This document shows positions 1-7,827 of a DNA stretch of 64,000 nucleotides, piece by piece (the first letter of the stretch is position 1; each line of letters starts with the position of its first letter). The translations under genes and the position numbers were made by a program. This stretch comes from SYFT01 sp964471115 (GTDB lineage: Bacteria > Acidobacteriota > Vicinamibacteria > Vicinamibacterales > SCN-69-37). The notes below the pieces were generated by a model. The model was not told the origin of the DNA. It was given only the letters and a program-made list of their open reading frames with translations, and did not search any database. The stretch is from contig CAYYFE010000002.1 of NCBI GenBank assembly GCA_964471115.1, positions 1-64,000 of the forward strand. The letters are read 5' to 3'.

Positions 1-116
1 GCCGGAGCCGGCGCGGGCGCTGAACTGGCCGGCGGCGTCGACATGGTCGACGCACAGGCGCCGGCGACAAGCGCGCCGGTAACCAGAGTGACAAGTCGTG
101 AGGTCAGAGTCTTCAT
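1..116 (-). CDS. Lipoprotein N-terminus (cut by window edge)
   Basis: Only the first 38 codons lie in the window. The protein begins with a basic MKTLTSR stretch, then a hydrophobic segment ending in a lipobox-like A-G-A-C (Cys at residue 21), then a Ser/Pro/Ala-rich linker, as in a periplasm-facing lipoprotein. Its ATG overlaps the TGA of the upstream DUF305 gene in an ATGA arrangement, so the two are translationally coupled in one minus-strand operon. The functional domain is outside the window, so no function is assigned. Confidence 0.7.
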   Translation of the reverse strand, partial: MKTLTSRLVTLVTGALVAGACASTMSTPPASSAPAPAP

Positions 117-832
117 TCCTGCAATCCCCCTCCCAGGGCGGCCAGCATCTGCTGCATACGATCGATTTCGGCGGTCTGGTCGGCCTGCACATCCGCCGCG
201 AACTGATAGACGTCATCATCCTGGGCCGCGCCAAACGACGCGAACAGCTTCTCGACCATGTCGATGGCGCCCTGGTGATGTTTGATCATGCCGATGAGGA
301 ACAGGCGATCCCAGTCGCGCCCGCGCGCGGCCTTGAGTTCCGCCAGCTCGGCCTCGGTCAGCATGCCCGGCATGAGCATGTCGTGTGTCATGCCGTCGTG
401 TTTCATCGTGTGATGCGTCGCATCGGGACGGGGCACGTGTTGCCCGCGGTCGCGCAGCCACGTGCGCATCATCGCAATCTCATCGCGCTGGCTCACCGTC
501 ATGCGTTCGCAGAGCAGCTGCAGCTGCGCGCTGGCGCCGTTCGGCTTGGCCAGCGCGCACATCACCAGCGCCTGCGCGTGGTGCGGAATCATGCCCTGCA
601 TGAATTCGATGTCGGCGGTGCTGAACGGTTGCCGCACCAGTTCGGGCCGCGCCGGGGGATCCCCGGGCAGGATGTCTTCAGGGGGTGTGACCGAGGCCGC
701 GGCCTGTGCCGCTGGGGTCATCACATGGCCGGCGTGCGCATCGGCGGCGGGCCTGGCGCCGTACGAGGCGCAGGCGGCCGACAGAGACAACACGAGGCCG
801 CCGGCCAGCAGCGTGGGAAACGGACGAAACAT
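113..832 (-). CDS. DUF305 family lipoprotein
   Basis: The product is 239 aa. A short signal peptide ends in L-S-A-A-C (Cys21). The two DUF305 signatures follow: MIPHHAQAL in the first half and MIKHHQGAIDM in the second. Each has the paired His residues of this ferritin-like, four-helix, putative metal-binding family found in the periplasm, often near copper or redox genes. The start is placed at MFRPF because this leaves a proper signal peptide; the frame opens eight codons further upstream. The stop overlaps the start of the next lipoprotein gene by 4 bp. Substrate and metal are unknown. Confidence 0.88.
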   Translation of the reverse strand: MFRPFPTLLAGGLVLSLSAACASYGARPAADAHAGHVMTPAAQAAASVTPPEDILPGDPPARPELVRQPFSTADIEFMQGMIPHHAQALVMCALAKPNGASAQLQLLCERMTVSQRDEIAMMRTWLRDRGQHVPRPDATHHTMKHDGMTHDMLMPGMLTEAELAELKAARGRDWDRLFLIGMIKHHQGAIDMVEKLFASFGAAQDDDVYQFAADVQADQTAEIDRMQQMLAALGGGLQE

Positions 833-868
833 GAGCGTGAGATCCTCCGGAAGCACCCGAAGTGTACG

Positions 869-2572
869 TCATTTCCGACCGGATGCGACCAGACCTGGCG
901 CCGTGGCGCCACCAGTCCACCGCGGCTCGGCGACGCCCTGCGCCATCCGTCGATTCGGGTCGTACCGCGCCGCATGCACTCGTCCAAAAAAACCCGACGG
1001 CGATGGGACGAGCTTGAAGCCCCACGACGACAGATGGTCGCGATCGCGGGGTGACCAGGCGCCGACCGGTCCCTCTTCAACCCTGAGCGTCCGCTCCGCA
1101 TCCGGATGCACCCGCGGGGCCCGCAGCGCATCGGGCAGCGACATCTGGTGGTCCACCAGCCGGCTGACGACCTGGATCACCGCCGAGATGATCCGCGAAT
1201 CGCCCGCGCCGCCCAGCGCGACGACCCCGAGGTCGCCGCCGGTCACGATCGTCGGCGCAATCGTGGACATCGGTCGTGAACCTGGGACCGTGCCCAGGCG
1301 CGTCGCGTAGAGGAAGCCGAGCCCGGGGGCCACCAGCCGTGTGCCCATCGCCGGCCCTAGTGATTGCGTCAGTGCGACCACGCGGCCTTCGTGATCGGCC
1401 ACAGAGAAGTGCGTGGTCGCTTCGCGGTCCGTGTCGGCAGTCACGAGAGTGCCCGGCGGGTAGAGCAGGCCGCCGGGCTGCCACGGTTCGACGGTCGGCG
1501 CCGGCGGGCCGATGGCCGGCGGCATCATGACGCGTTTGGCGCGCTCCGCCGCGTGTTCGCGCGAGGTCAGAAACGCGGCGGTCTCTTCCTCGGTGCCCCG
1601 CCGCATCGACCGATCGGTCAGCGCCCAGTGCATCGCCTGGCCCACGACCGACGCCCACCGTGCCCCATCCTCCCGGCCGGGGACTTCGAGTGCTTCCAGC
1701 GTGTGCAGCGCCTGCACCACGGCCTGACCGGCCGCCGGGCGGAAGTTGGACGCGATCGTGTGACCGCGGTAGTCGCCGCGGACCGGCACCGCGGGCAGCG
1801 CGCGATACCCCGCCAGATCCTCACGCGACACGAAGGCCTTGTGCGCCTGCATGTCCGCGACGATGGCGTCGGCAATCGCGCCGCGATAAAACGCGTCCAC
1901 GCCCTCAGCCGCGAGGCGGCGCAGGGTATCGGCCAGCAGGGGATTGCGCACGCGTTCGCCGGCCTTCCACACGCTGCCGTCTTCTTTCAGGTACGTGCCC
2001 TTGCCCGCCCCAAACTCCGTCAGCTCCTTCTGTGCGGCGGCCCAGCGGTCCGCTTCGCCTTCGCCAAGGATGAACCCGTCGGCCGCGAGGCTGATGGCCG
2101 GCTGCAGGACCTCCGTGAGCGTCATCGTCCCATGCGCGTCGAGCAGAGACGCGAGCGTCGCCGGCACCCCGGGAATCGCGACGCGTTCGTACGCCGGCGG
2201 CAGGCCCGAGTCCTGACGGTACGACGCTGGGACCTGGTTGAGGCCGTCCACGCCGATGAACGTGCCGTCCGGCTGACGGACGATGGCGCTGGCGCGACCG
2301 CCAAGGCCCGACATGCTGGGCTCGGTGACGGCCAACGCAAATCCCGTCGCGACTGCTGCGTCGACGGCATTGCCGCCCAGTGCCAGCATCTGGGCGCCGG
2401 CCGCCGCCGCTTCCTTCGTGGCCGCGGAGACGACCCCGTTGGGCGAGCGGTATTCGCCGACAGCCGGCGGGATGACGACGTCCCTCGGTTGTCCCGGCGG
2501 CGCCGTATTCGGGCCAGTCGCACAGCCGGCGAGCAGGAGCAGGGTCAGGGCAGCGCTCAGGCGTCGTGTCAT
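869..2572 (-). CDS. Gamma-glutamyltransferase family lipoprotein
   Basis: The product is 567 aa. It starts at MTRRL, giving a lipoprotein signal peptide with a perfect LLAGC box (Cys17). The Ntn-hydrolase hallmarks of gamma-glutamyltranspeptidases are present: LGGNAVDAAVA near the N-terminus, the autoprocessing Thr-Thr-His-Phe with the predicted nucleophile at Thr386, RPMSTIAPTIV, and a GAGDSRII oxyanion-type loop. The family cleaves itself into two subunits and hydrolyses or transfers gamma-glutamyl groups (glutathione and related amides) in the periplasm. The gene is divergent from the GNAT gene with only 19 bp between start codons, so each promoter must lie in or beside the other gene. Confidence 0.9.
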   Translation of the reverse strand: MTRRLSAALTLLLLAGCATGPNTAPPGQPRDVVIPPAVGEYRSPNGVVSAATKEAAAAGAQMLALGGNAVDAAVATGFALAVTEPSMSGLGGRASAIVRQPDGTFIGVDGLNQVPASYRQDSGLPPAYERVAIPGVPATLASLLDAHGTMTLTEVLQPAISLAADGFILGEGEADRWAAAQKELTEFGAGKGTYLKEDGSVWKAGERVRNPLLADTLRRLAAEGVDAFYRGAIADAIVADMQAHKAFVSREDLAGYRALPAVPVRGDYRGHTIASNFRPAAGQAVVQALHTLEALEVPGREDGARWASVVGQAMHWALTDRSMRRGTEEETAAFLTSREHAAERAKRVMMPPAIGPPAPTVEPWQPGGLLYPPGTLVTADTDREATTHFSVADHEGRVVALTQSLGPAMGTRLVAPGLGFLYATRLGTVPGSRPMSTIAPTIVTGGDLGVVALGGAGDSRIISAVIQVVSRLVDHQMSLPDALRAPRVHPDAERTLRVEEGPVGAWSPRDRDHLSSWGFKLVPSPSGFFGRVHAARYDPNRRMAQGVAEPRWTGGATAPGLVASGRK

Positions 2573-2591
2573 GGCGCGTATTCTATCGGGC

Positions 2592-3098
2592 ATGTTCCGC
2601 ACCGAGCGCCTGTGGGCTGAACCACTGGCGCCTGCGCACTTCGACGACCTGATGCGGTTTCACAGCGACCCGCAGCACCAGGCGTTTCTGGGCGGCGTGC
2701 GCGACGAGGCATGGACACGCGCCTACCTCGACCGCAACCTGGCGCACTGGGAGCAACACGGCTTCGGATTATGGATGCTGCGCCTCGATCCGGACGGGCC
2801 GGTCATCGGCCGCGGCCTGTTGCGGCACCTGCCGCTCGATGACCGCGACGAGGTCGAGATCGGCTACAGCTTCGTGCCCGAACTCTGGGGCCGGGGCCTG
2901 GGCACCGAAATCGCCAGAGCCTGCCTCGACCAGGGCCACCAGCGCGGGCTCACGTCACTGGTGGCGCTGACGCTGCCGCACAACACCGCGTCTCGGCACG
3001 TGCTCGAAAAAGCCGGCCTGCGCCTGGACCGTCCGGTCGTCCATGCCGGGATGGAGCATGTGCTGTACCGCGAGGTCGCCAAGACCTTTTCACCATGA
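2592..3098 (+). CDS. GNAT family N-acetyltransferase
   Basis: The product is 168 aa and cytosolic, resembling the RimJ/RimL branch of GNAT acetyltransferases. The opening TERLWAEPL is the usual first strand of this branch. The acetyl-CoA pyrophosphate-binding loop is visible as WGRGLGTEIA, followed by an N-T-A-S-R-H-V-L-E-K-A-G-type helix. The acceptor substrate cannot be told from sequence. The start is the ATG immediately before FRTERL. The TGA stop lies in the outer left arm of the long palindromic spacer that follows. Confidence 0.88.
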   Translation: MFRTERLWAEPLAPAHFDDLMRFHSDPQHQAFLGGVRDEAWTRAYLDRNLAHWEQHGFGLWMLRLDPDGPVIGRGLLRHLPLDDRDEVEIGYSFVPELWGRGLGTEIARACLDQGHQRGLTSLVALTLPHNTASRHVLEKAGLRLDRPVVHAGMEHVLYREVAKTFSP

Positions 3099-3306
3099 AG
3101 GGCCATGAAGATCCATGGAGGTGATTGGTGTGGGGTTGGGGGCCCGGCTCCGCCGGGCCCGCGAGACGTGGACAACCTCAGCCACGAGAGCTCCGAAGGA
3201 CATATGACGCTCTCGTGGCTGAGGTCGTCCGCGTCTCGCTCACGCCGCCTCCGGCGGCACCAACCCCTCGCCTCCATGGCCCCCCATGTGCTCCATGGTG
3301 GAAAAA
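3088..3306. repeat. Large imperfect palindrome between convergent genes
   Basis: The whole spacer between the GNAT gene (+) and the exbD gene (-) is self-complementary. The core arms 3162-3190 and 3210-3238 pair over 29 bp with 2 mismatches around a 19-nt loop. Each flank carries its own side hairpin: 3140-3147 with 3153-3160 (8 bp), and 3244-3249 with 3253-3258 (6 bp). The outermost parts share CCATGGAGG-like and TTTTC-CCATG elements in inverted order. It could act as a bidirectional terminator; the cloverleaf shape is more than a terminator needs. Confidence 0.75.
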
Positions 3307-3717
3307 TCACTCGCGTCCTGCGCGCATCTTCTCGGTGACGATGCCCACGCGTTCGACGCCGGCCCCGGTGGCGAGATCGATGATGCGGGCGATCTCACCG
3401 TAACGGACCGACCCGTCGCCGATCAGGAACAACGTCTTGTCACGCCGGTCGGCGAACAGCGGCGCCAGGTAGGCGCCCACATCCGCGACGGCCACCTCGC
3501 GCGCGTTGATACGCAGCCGCCGGTCCGCGCCGTACTCCGCCACGATTTGGCCGGTCGGCCGTGGCGGCGCTTCCACCCGGCTGACCTCCTGCGGAATATC
3601 AGCGTCCAGTCCCTGCTGTACCAAGGGCAACCCGGCCAGGAAGATCACCAGCAGCACGAGAAGCACGTCGATGAGCGGCGTGACGTTCAGGTCTGACGAC
3701 GGTTTCGGTTGGGGCAT
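3307..3717 (-). CDS. ExbD/TolR family biopolymer transport protein
   Basis: The product is 136 aa with the layout of ExbD/TolR: a short cytoplasmic N-terminus, one membrane helix (about residues 16-35), and a periplasmic domain. The proton-path Asp is in the diagnostic motif NVTPLIDVLLVLLVIFL. Such proteins form a proton-driven complex with an ExbB/TolQ partner that energises TonB or the Tol system. No ExbB/TolQ gene lies beside it. The start at MPQPK is fixed by a strong Shine-Dalgarno, AAGGAGGG, just upstream; the frame opens nine codons earlier. Confidence 0.92.
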   Translation of the reverse strand: MPQPKPSSDLNVTPLIDVLLVLLVIFLAGLPLVQQGLDADIPQEVSRVEAPPRPTGQIVAEYGADRRLRINAREVAVADVGAYLAPLFADRRDKTLFLIGDGSVRYGEIARIIDLATGAGVERVGIVTEKMRAGRE

Positions 3718-3720
3718 GGG

Positions 3721-3732
3721 GCCCTCCTTATG
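3721..3732 (-). promoter_or_regulatory. Strong Shine-Dalgarno deciding the exbD start
   Basis: Read on the minus strand this is TAAGGAGGGCC immediately before the ATG at 3717. It is one of the best ribosome-binding sites in the window and supports MPQPK as the true N-terminus. Confidence 0.75.
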
Positions 3733-3767
3733 GCAGTGAGACACCGGCCGGAGTAAAGTGGCCCCCC

Positions 3768-5945
3768 ATGAAGCGGAGTCTCTTGTTGGTGGTGGCCGTC
3801 GCGTGTGTCTGGTGGTCGGTGGCGCCCGGCGCGGCCCCGGCGCAGACGGAGCTGTGGCGCGAGGTTGAAATCATCCGCACGGCGCATGGCGTGCCGCACA
3901 TCCGCGCCGGCAATCTGCGCGCGGGAGGATACGCGCTCGGGTGGCTCCAGTGTGAGGACTACGGCATCGTCACGCCAACGCGCCTGTGGGCCGCGCGCGG
4001 GCAGACCGGGAGGATCAACGGGCGTGGCGCCCTCGACACCGACTTTGCGACCCTGCGCGAGCGCGATCGCGCGATTGAGACGTACCACCTGCTGGAGCCG
4101 GCAACGCGCGACTTCTACGAGGGGTTCGCCGCCGGCGTCAATCGCTACGTGACCCTCCACCGCGACGAGTTCCCGTCGCACATCCCGTCGGACTTCAACG
4201 GCTACGATGTCGCCACGCTCCACATCGGCGACGGCCCTCCCGCCGCCCGCATCCGCCGCCTCACCGAGAGACCGACGGACCCGATGGACCCGATGGACCT
4301 GATGGACCCGATGGACCCTGAAGCAGGCTCCAACGCCTGGGCCCTGGCGCCGTCGCGAACGACGTCCGGTCGCGCCATCCTGCTGCGCAACCCGCATCTG
4401 GCGTGGAACGCGGGGTACTACGAGGCGCATCTGACGATTCCCGGCGTGATGGACTTCTACGGCGATTTCCGGATCGGCGGACCGCTGGGCGTGATTGGCG
4501 GCTTCAACCGGAATCTCGGCTGGGCGACCACCAACAGCAACACCGGCGACCGCACCGAGATCTACGCGCTGCAGGTGGACCCGGCCGATCCGACGCGGTA
4601 CGTGCTGGATGGGGTGTCACTGCCCACGACGTCAGTCACGCGCGAAGTGGTGTACCTCGACAACGGCGCCACGCTGACTGAGCGCCGAACGTTCGTCAGC
4701 ACGCCGCTTGGACCCGTCGTGCATCGCACGGAGACGACGATGTATGTGGCGCGCACGGCGGGCGACGGCGAATTTCGCGCCGGGGAACAGTTCCTCAAGC
4801 TGATGCGCGCGCGGTCGTTGAACGAATGGATGACCGTCATGCGCATGCGCGCGCTCGTGTCGCAGAACTACACGTATGCGGATCGCGCCGGCAACATCCT
4901 GACGCTGTGGAACGCGTCGCTGCCGGACCTGCCGCATCCGATGGGCGTCGACACCCCGGTGCCGGCTCGCAGCCTGCGCGACATCTGGACCCAACTGATC
5001 CCGTTCGAGGCATTGCCGCTGACGAAGAATCCCGGCGGCGGGTACGTGCACAACGAAAACGACTCGCCGCACTTTGCCAACGCCCGCCCGCCGGTCGCCC
5101 TCGAGAACGCGTACGAAAACATCGAGCCGCCGTCATTGCGCCTGCGCAGCCAGCGCGCGATTCAACTGATCGACAACAGCCGCCGGCTGAGTCTCGAAGA
5201 CGTCGTGCGTCTCAAACACGACTATCGGATGTTGTTGGCCGACCGCGTGAAGCGCGACCTCATCCGCGCCGCCTCCGTCACGCCGCCCTCCGGCATCGTC
5301 GCCGACGCGTTGCAGGTGCTGCGCCGGTGGAACAACACGGTGGCGCCCGACAGCCGCGGCGGCGTGTTGTTCGAGGTCTGGTGGTCCCGGTATTCGCAGG
5401 GACGGACCGAGGAGCAGCGTTTTGCCGTGCCGTGGCAGGCGACCGACCCGGTGCGCACGCCACGCGGTCTGGCCGATCCCGCCAGGGCCGCCGAGGCCCT
5501 CGCGTGGGCGGCGGAGGAAACCGTCCGGCGTCACGGCGCGCTCGATGTGGCGTGGGGCGACGTGTACCGGGTCCGTCGCGGATCGGTCGATGTGCCCGTG
5601 GGCGGATGTCCCGGCGCTTTGGGATGTTTCAGGGTGCTCGGGTTTCAGCGACAGCCGGACGGCAAGTACGCTGCATCCACCGGAGATGGCTGGGTGATGG
5701 CGGTGGAGTTCACCGACGTGCCTCGGGCCTACTCGGTGCTGGCCTACGGCCAGAGCCCGAAGCCGGACTCGCCGTGGCATGCCGATCAGGCCGCGATGTT
5801 CGCGCGCGGGGCGCTCAAGCGCGTGGCGTATACCACGCGCGATGTGGATCGACAGGCCGTGGCGCGGTATCGGCCCGGTGCTACTTCGCCAGACGCAGCG
5901 TCGCCACGACAGGACGATGATCGGAGACCAGCGGTTCGTCGATGA
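3768..5945 (+). CDS. Penicillin acylase family (S45) Ntn amidohydrolase
   Basis: The product is 725 aa. A cleavable signal peptide ends near APAQ. The alpha-chain region holds the GVPHIRA motif. The autocatalytic junction G-Ser188-N-A-W would make Ser188 the N-terminal nucleophile of the beta chain after cleavage. The family hydrolyses amides such as beta-lactams, acyl-homoserine lactones or peptides; the substrate here is unknown. Just before the cleavage site is a run of Met-Asp-Pro repeats encoded by a 9-bp DNA tandem repeat. The last 21 codons overlap the convergent phosphoesterase gene and look like an unselected tail. Confidence 0.9.
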   Translation: MKRSLLLVVAVACVWWSVAPGAAPAQTELWREVEIIRTAHGVPHIRAGNLRAGGYALGWLQCEDYGIVTPTRLWAARGQTGRINGRGALDTDFATLRERDRAIETYHLLEPATRDFYEGFAAGVNRYVTLHRDEFPSHIPSDFNGYDVATLHIGDGPPAARIRRLTERPTDPMDPMDLMDPMDPEAGSNAWALAPSRTTSGRAILLRNPHLAWNAGYYEAHLTIPGVMDFYGDFRIGGPLGVIGGFNRNLGWATTNSNTGDRTEIYALQVDPADPTRYVLDGVSLPTTSVTREVVYLDNGATLTERRTFVSTPLGPVVHRTETTMYVARTAGDGEFRAGEQFLKLMRARSLNEWMTVMRMRALVSQNYTYADRAGNILTLWNASLPDLPHPMGVDTPVPARSLRDIWTQLIPFEALPLTKNPGGGYVHNENDSPHFANARPPVALENAYENIEPPSLRLRSQRAIQLIDNSRRLSLEDVVRLKHDYRMLLADRVKRDLIRAASVTPPSGIVADALQVLRRWNNTVAPDSRGGVLFEVWWSRYSQGRTEEQRFAVPWQATDPVRTPRGLADPARAAEALAWAAEETVRRHGALDVAWGDVYRVRRGSVDVPVGGCPGALGCFRVLGFQRQPDGKYAASTGDGWVMAVEFTDVPRAYSVLAYGQSPKPDSPWHADQAAMFARGALKRVAYTTRDVDRQAVARYRPGATSPDAASPRQDDDRRPAVRR
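4273..4318 (+). repeat. 9-bp tandem repeat encoding (MDP)n
   Basis: About four to five copies of GATGGACCC lie in frame in the penicillin-acylase-like gene. They encode D-P-M-D-P-M-D-L-M-D-P-M-D-P directly upstream of catalytic Ser188. Copy number could vary without shifting the frame. Confidence 0.85.
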
Positions 5946-6663
5946 CCCGCACCTGTTGCGCGACGAACGCGTCCTTTGGCGCGAAGAAGATGAAGTCGAT
6001 CTCCCGCGCGGGCGCCGTGGAAGAGAACGTGAAGCGGTCGTTCGCCGGTTTGGCCGCCTCGGTGGCGCGCGCCCGGAAGAGACCAAGCGTGCGTGATTCG
6101 GGAACGTCGTTGAAGTCGCCCAGCAGGATGTAGGGCGTGCGCAGGGCGTCGAGGTATCGCGTCAGCGCCTCCGCCTGCGCAAACCGGAACCCATCGTCTC
6201 TCACCCAGTCGAAGTGGACGTTCACGATGGTCAGCCGTCGCGCGCCGGGTAACTCCACCTCGACCGCCAGTGCCACGCGCGGTTCGTTGCCGTCAGGCAG
6301 GCGCACCGAGTGTGTCGACACGATCGGGTAACGCGTGAGAATCGCCATGCCGTACGCGCCGCCCTGAAAGTCCATGAACCGCCCGAACGCGTCGTGCAGG
6401 CCCAGCGCGCGGCCCAGATGCGCGGCCTGAGGTACGCCACCGCTGCGTGTGGCGAGGTCATCGACCTCCTGCAGCCCCACGATGTCCGGACTCAGGGCTC
6501 GCAGGACGCCGGCCGTCCGCTCCAGATTCACCACATCGTCATTCCCGCGGCCGTGTTTGATGTTGTAGGACACCACGCGGACCTCGGTGGACTGGGCCAG
6601 CAGGGCCGAAGCGGTCTGGACGGCGAGTCCGGAAAGGAACAACAGGGGAATCCAGCGGCGCAT
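5881..6663 (-). CDS. Secreted endonuclease/exonuclease/phosphatase (EEP) family hydrolase
   Basis: The product is 260 aa with an N-terminal signal peptide (MRRWIPLLFLSGLA...). All metal-dependent EEP motifs appear in order: SYNIKHG (Asn), GLQEVD (catalytic Glu), VNVHFDW, LLGDFND (Asp/Asn), EIDFIF and SDHRPV (general-base His). The fold covers DNases, sphingomyelinases and inositol phosphatases, so the substrate is open: a lipid headgroup or extracellular nucleic acid would both fit an exported enzyme. The start is at MRRWIP because upstream sequence in frame is only the reverse of the neighbouring gene. Its 3' end overlaps the acylase gene by 65 bp. Confidence 0.9.
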   Translation of the reverse strand: MRRWIPLLFLSGLAVQTASALLAQSTEVRVVSYNIKHGRGNDDVVNLERTAGVLRALSPDIVGLQEVDDLATRSGGVPQAAHLGRALGLHDAFGRFMDFQGGAYGMAILTRYPIVSTHSVRLPDGNEPRVALAVEVELPGARRLTIVNVHFDWVRDDGFRFAQAEALTRYLDALRTPYILLGDFNDVPESRTLGLFRARATEAAKPANDRFTFSSTAPAREIDFIFFAPKDAFVAQQVRVIDEPLVSDHRPVVATLRLAK

Positions 6664-6747
6664 GCGCGGAATGATATGTGACGAATGGCGGCAGGGCGAG
6701 GGCGAACACCCTGTGCGGCTGCGTGATCGGTGGCAGAATCCGCCCCC

Positions 6748-7827
6748 ATGTATCGCACCATCGGCGTTGTGTTGATTGTTGCGGTGGGCGCCATGGCCGG
6801 CCGGTCGATGGCCGGCGGCGCGGCGCAGGATCCGCTGGCTGCCGAGATCGCCCGCTGGCAGACAGAGGCCGGGCGCGACCGGCCTGGTGTGGCCATCTGG
6901 GCGCAGGTGACCCCGTCGGCCCAGGCCGCGCTGGCGCAGGCACGCGCCGCGTTGGATGCGGGCCACCGATGGTTCGCCCTCGAGCGCCTGGCCGCCGCGC
7001 GGAACCTGCTGTCGGCGGCGGGATACGTCGGCGCGCAGCCGGCCGAGATGCGCGCGGGTGTGGCGGTGTTCGAAGCCGAGTGGACTCGCGTGGGCGCGGC
7101 GCTCGGCGGCGCGTTGACGACGCCCGATTCGGACGCCTTGCGCGCCGTGGGACCGGCCGCCGTGCGCGCGTTGGCCGAGACGGCGGCGCAGCAGACGAAA
7201 GTGCTGTACGACGCCAGCCTCGAGTACGGCCGCGCGACCGACGCAGATTCCGGGTTGTTCTACCTGGGCTCGGCGCTCGCGCAGCAGGAGTTCCTGACGT
7301 TTGCGCGCACTCTGCCGGCGTCGGGCGCAGGGCGGCTGTCGCCACGGGCGCTTGCGGTCGAGACCGCCGCGCTGGAACGCCGGTTGCTCTCGTTGTACCA
7401 GCCGCCGGTGTCGATCGACCGGCATCCCGAATTCATCAGCGCGAGTTCAGCCCTCAAGGAGGCCCGTGAACTGGATGCCGCCGGGCTGCGGTACGGCGCG
7501 TTGTTCAAGTATCTCCAGGCGGTGCAGCGCACGGCCATGTTGGAGCGCAGTGCGGCGCGCCCGCGCGCCGATCTCGAACGCGATCGGGCTGGGGTCGATG
7601 CGGCCTTCGCGGGCGACCCTCGCGACCACACGATCGTCCGCATCTTCCTTGATCGCGCCGCCGTCGAACTGGCGCGGACCGGCGCGGACGACACCGCACT
7701 CAAGGCCGTGACGACGATTCTTGATGATGTGGTGCCGGCGTATCGCGCGGCGCTGGGTCCGGCGCCCGACGCGCCGTCGACGACGACACCCGAAGTCACC
7801 GTGCGGTTGATCCGCTGGCCATTCACG
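6748..7827 (+). other. N-terminal helical region of the selenoprotein (residues 1-360)
   Basis: After the signal peptide this part is Ala/Arg-rich and predicted helical throughout, with tetratricopeptide-like spacing (for example ARAALDAGHRWFALERLAAAR). I recognise no named domain. A standard annotation that stops at the UGA would call it a 360-aa hypothetical protein. Confidence 0.7.

Noticed and set aside
5881..7425. 514-codon form of the EEP phosphoesterase
   Set aside because: The extra N-terminal part is the antisense of the selenoprotein gene; a signal peptide begins at the inner ATG at 6663.
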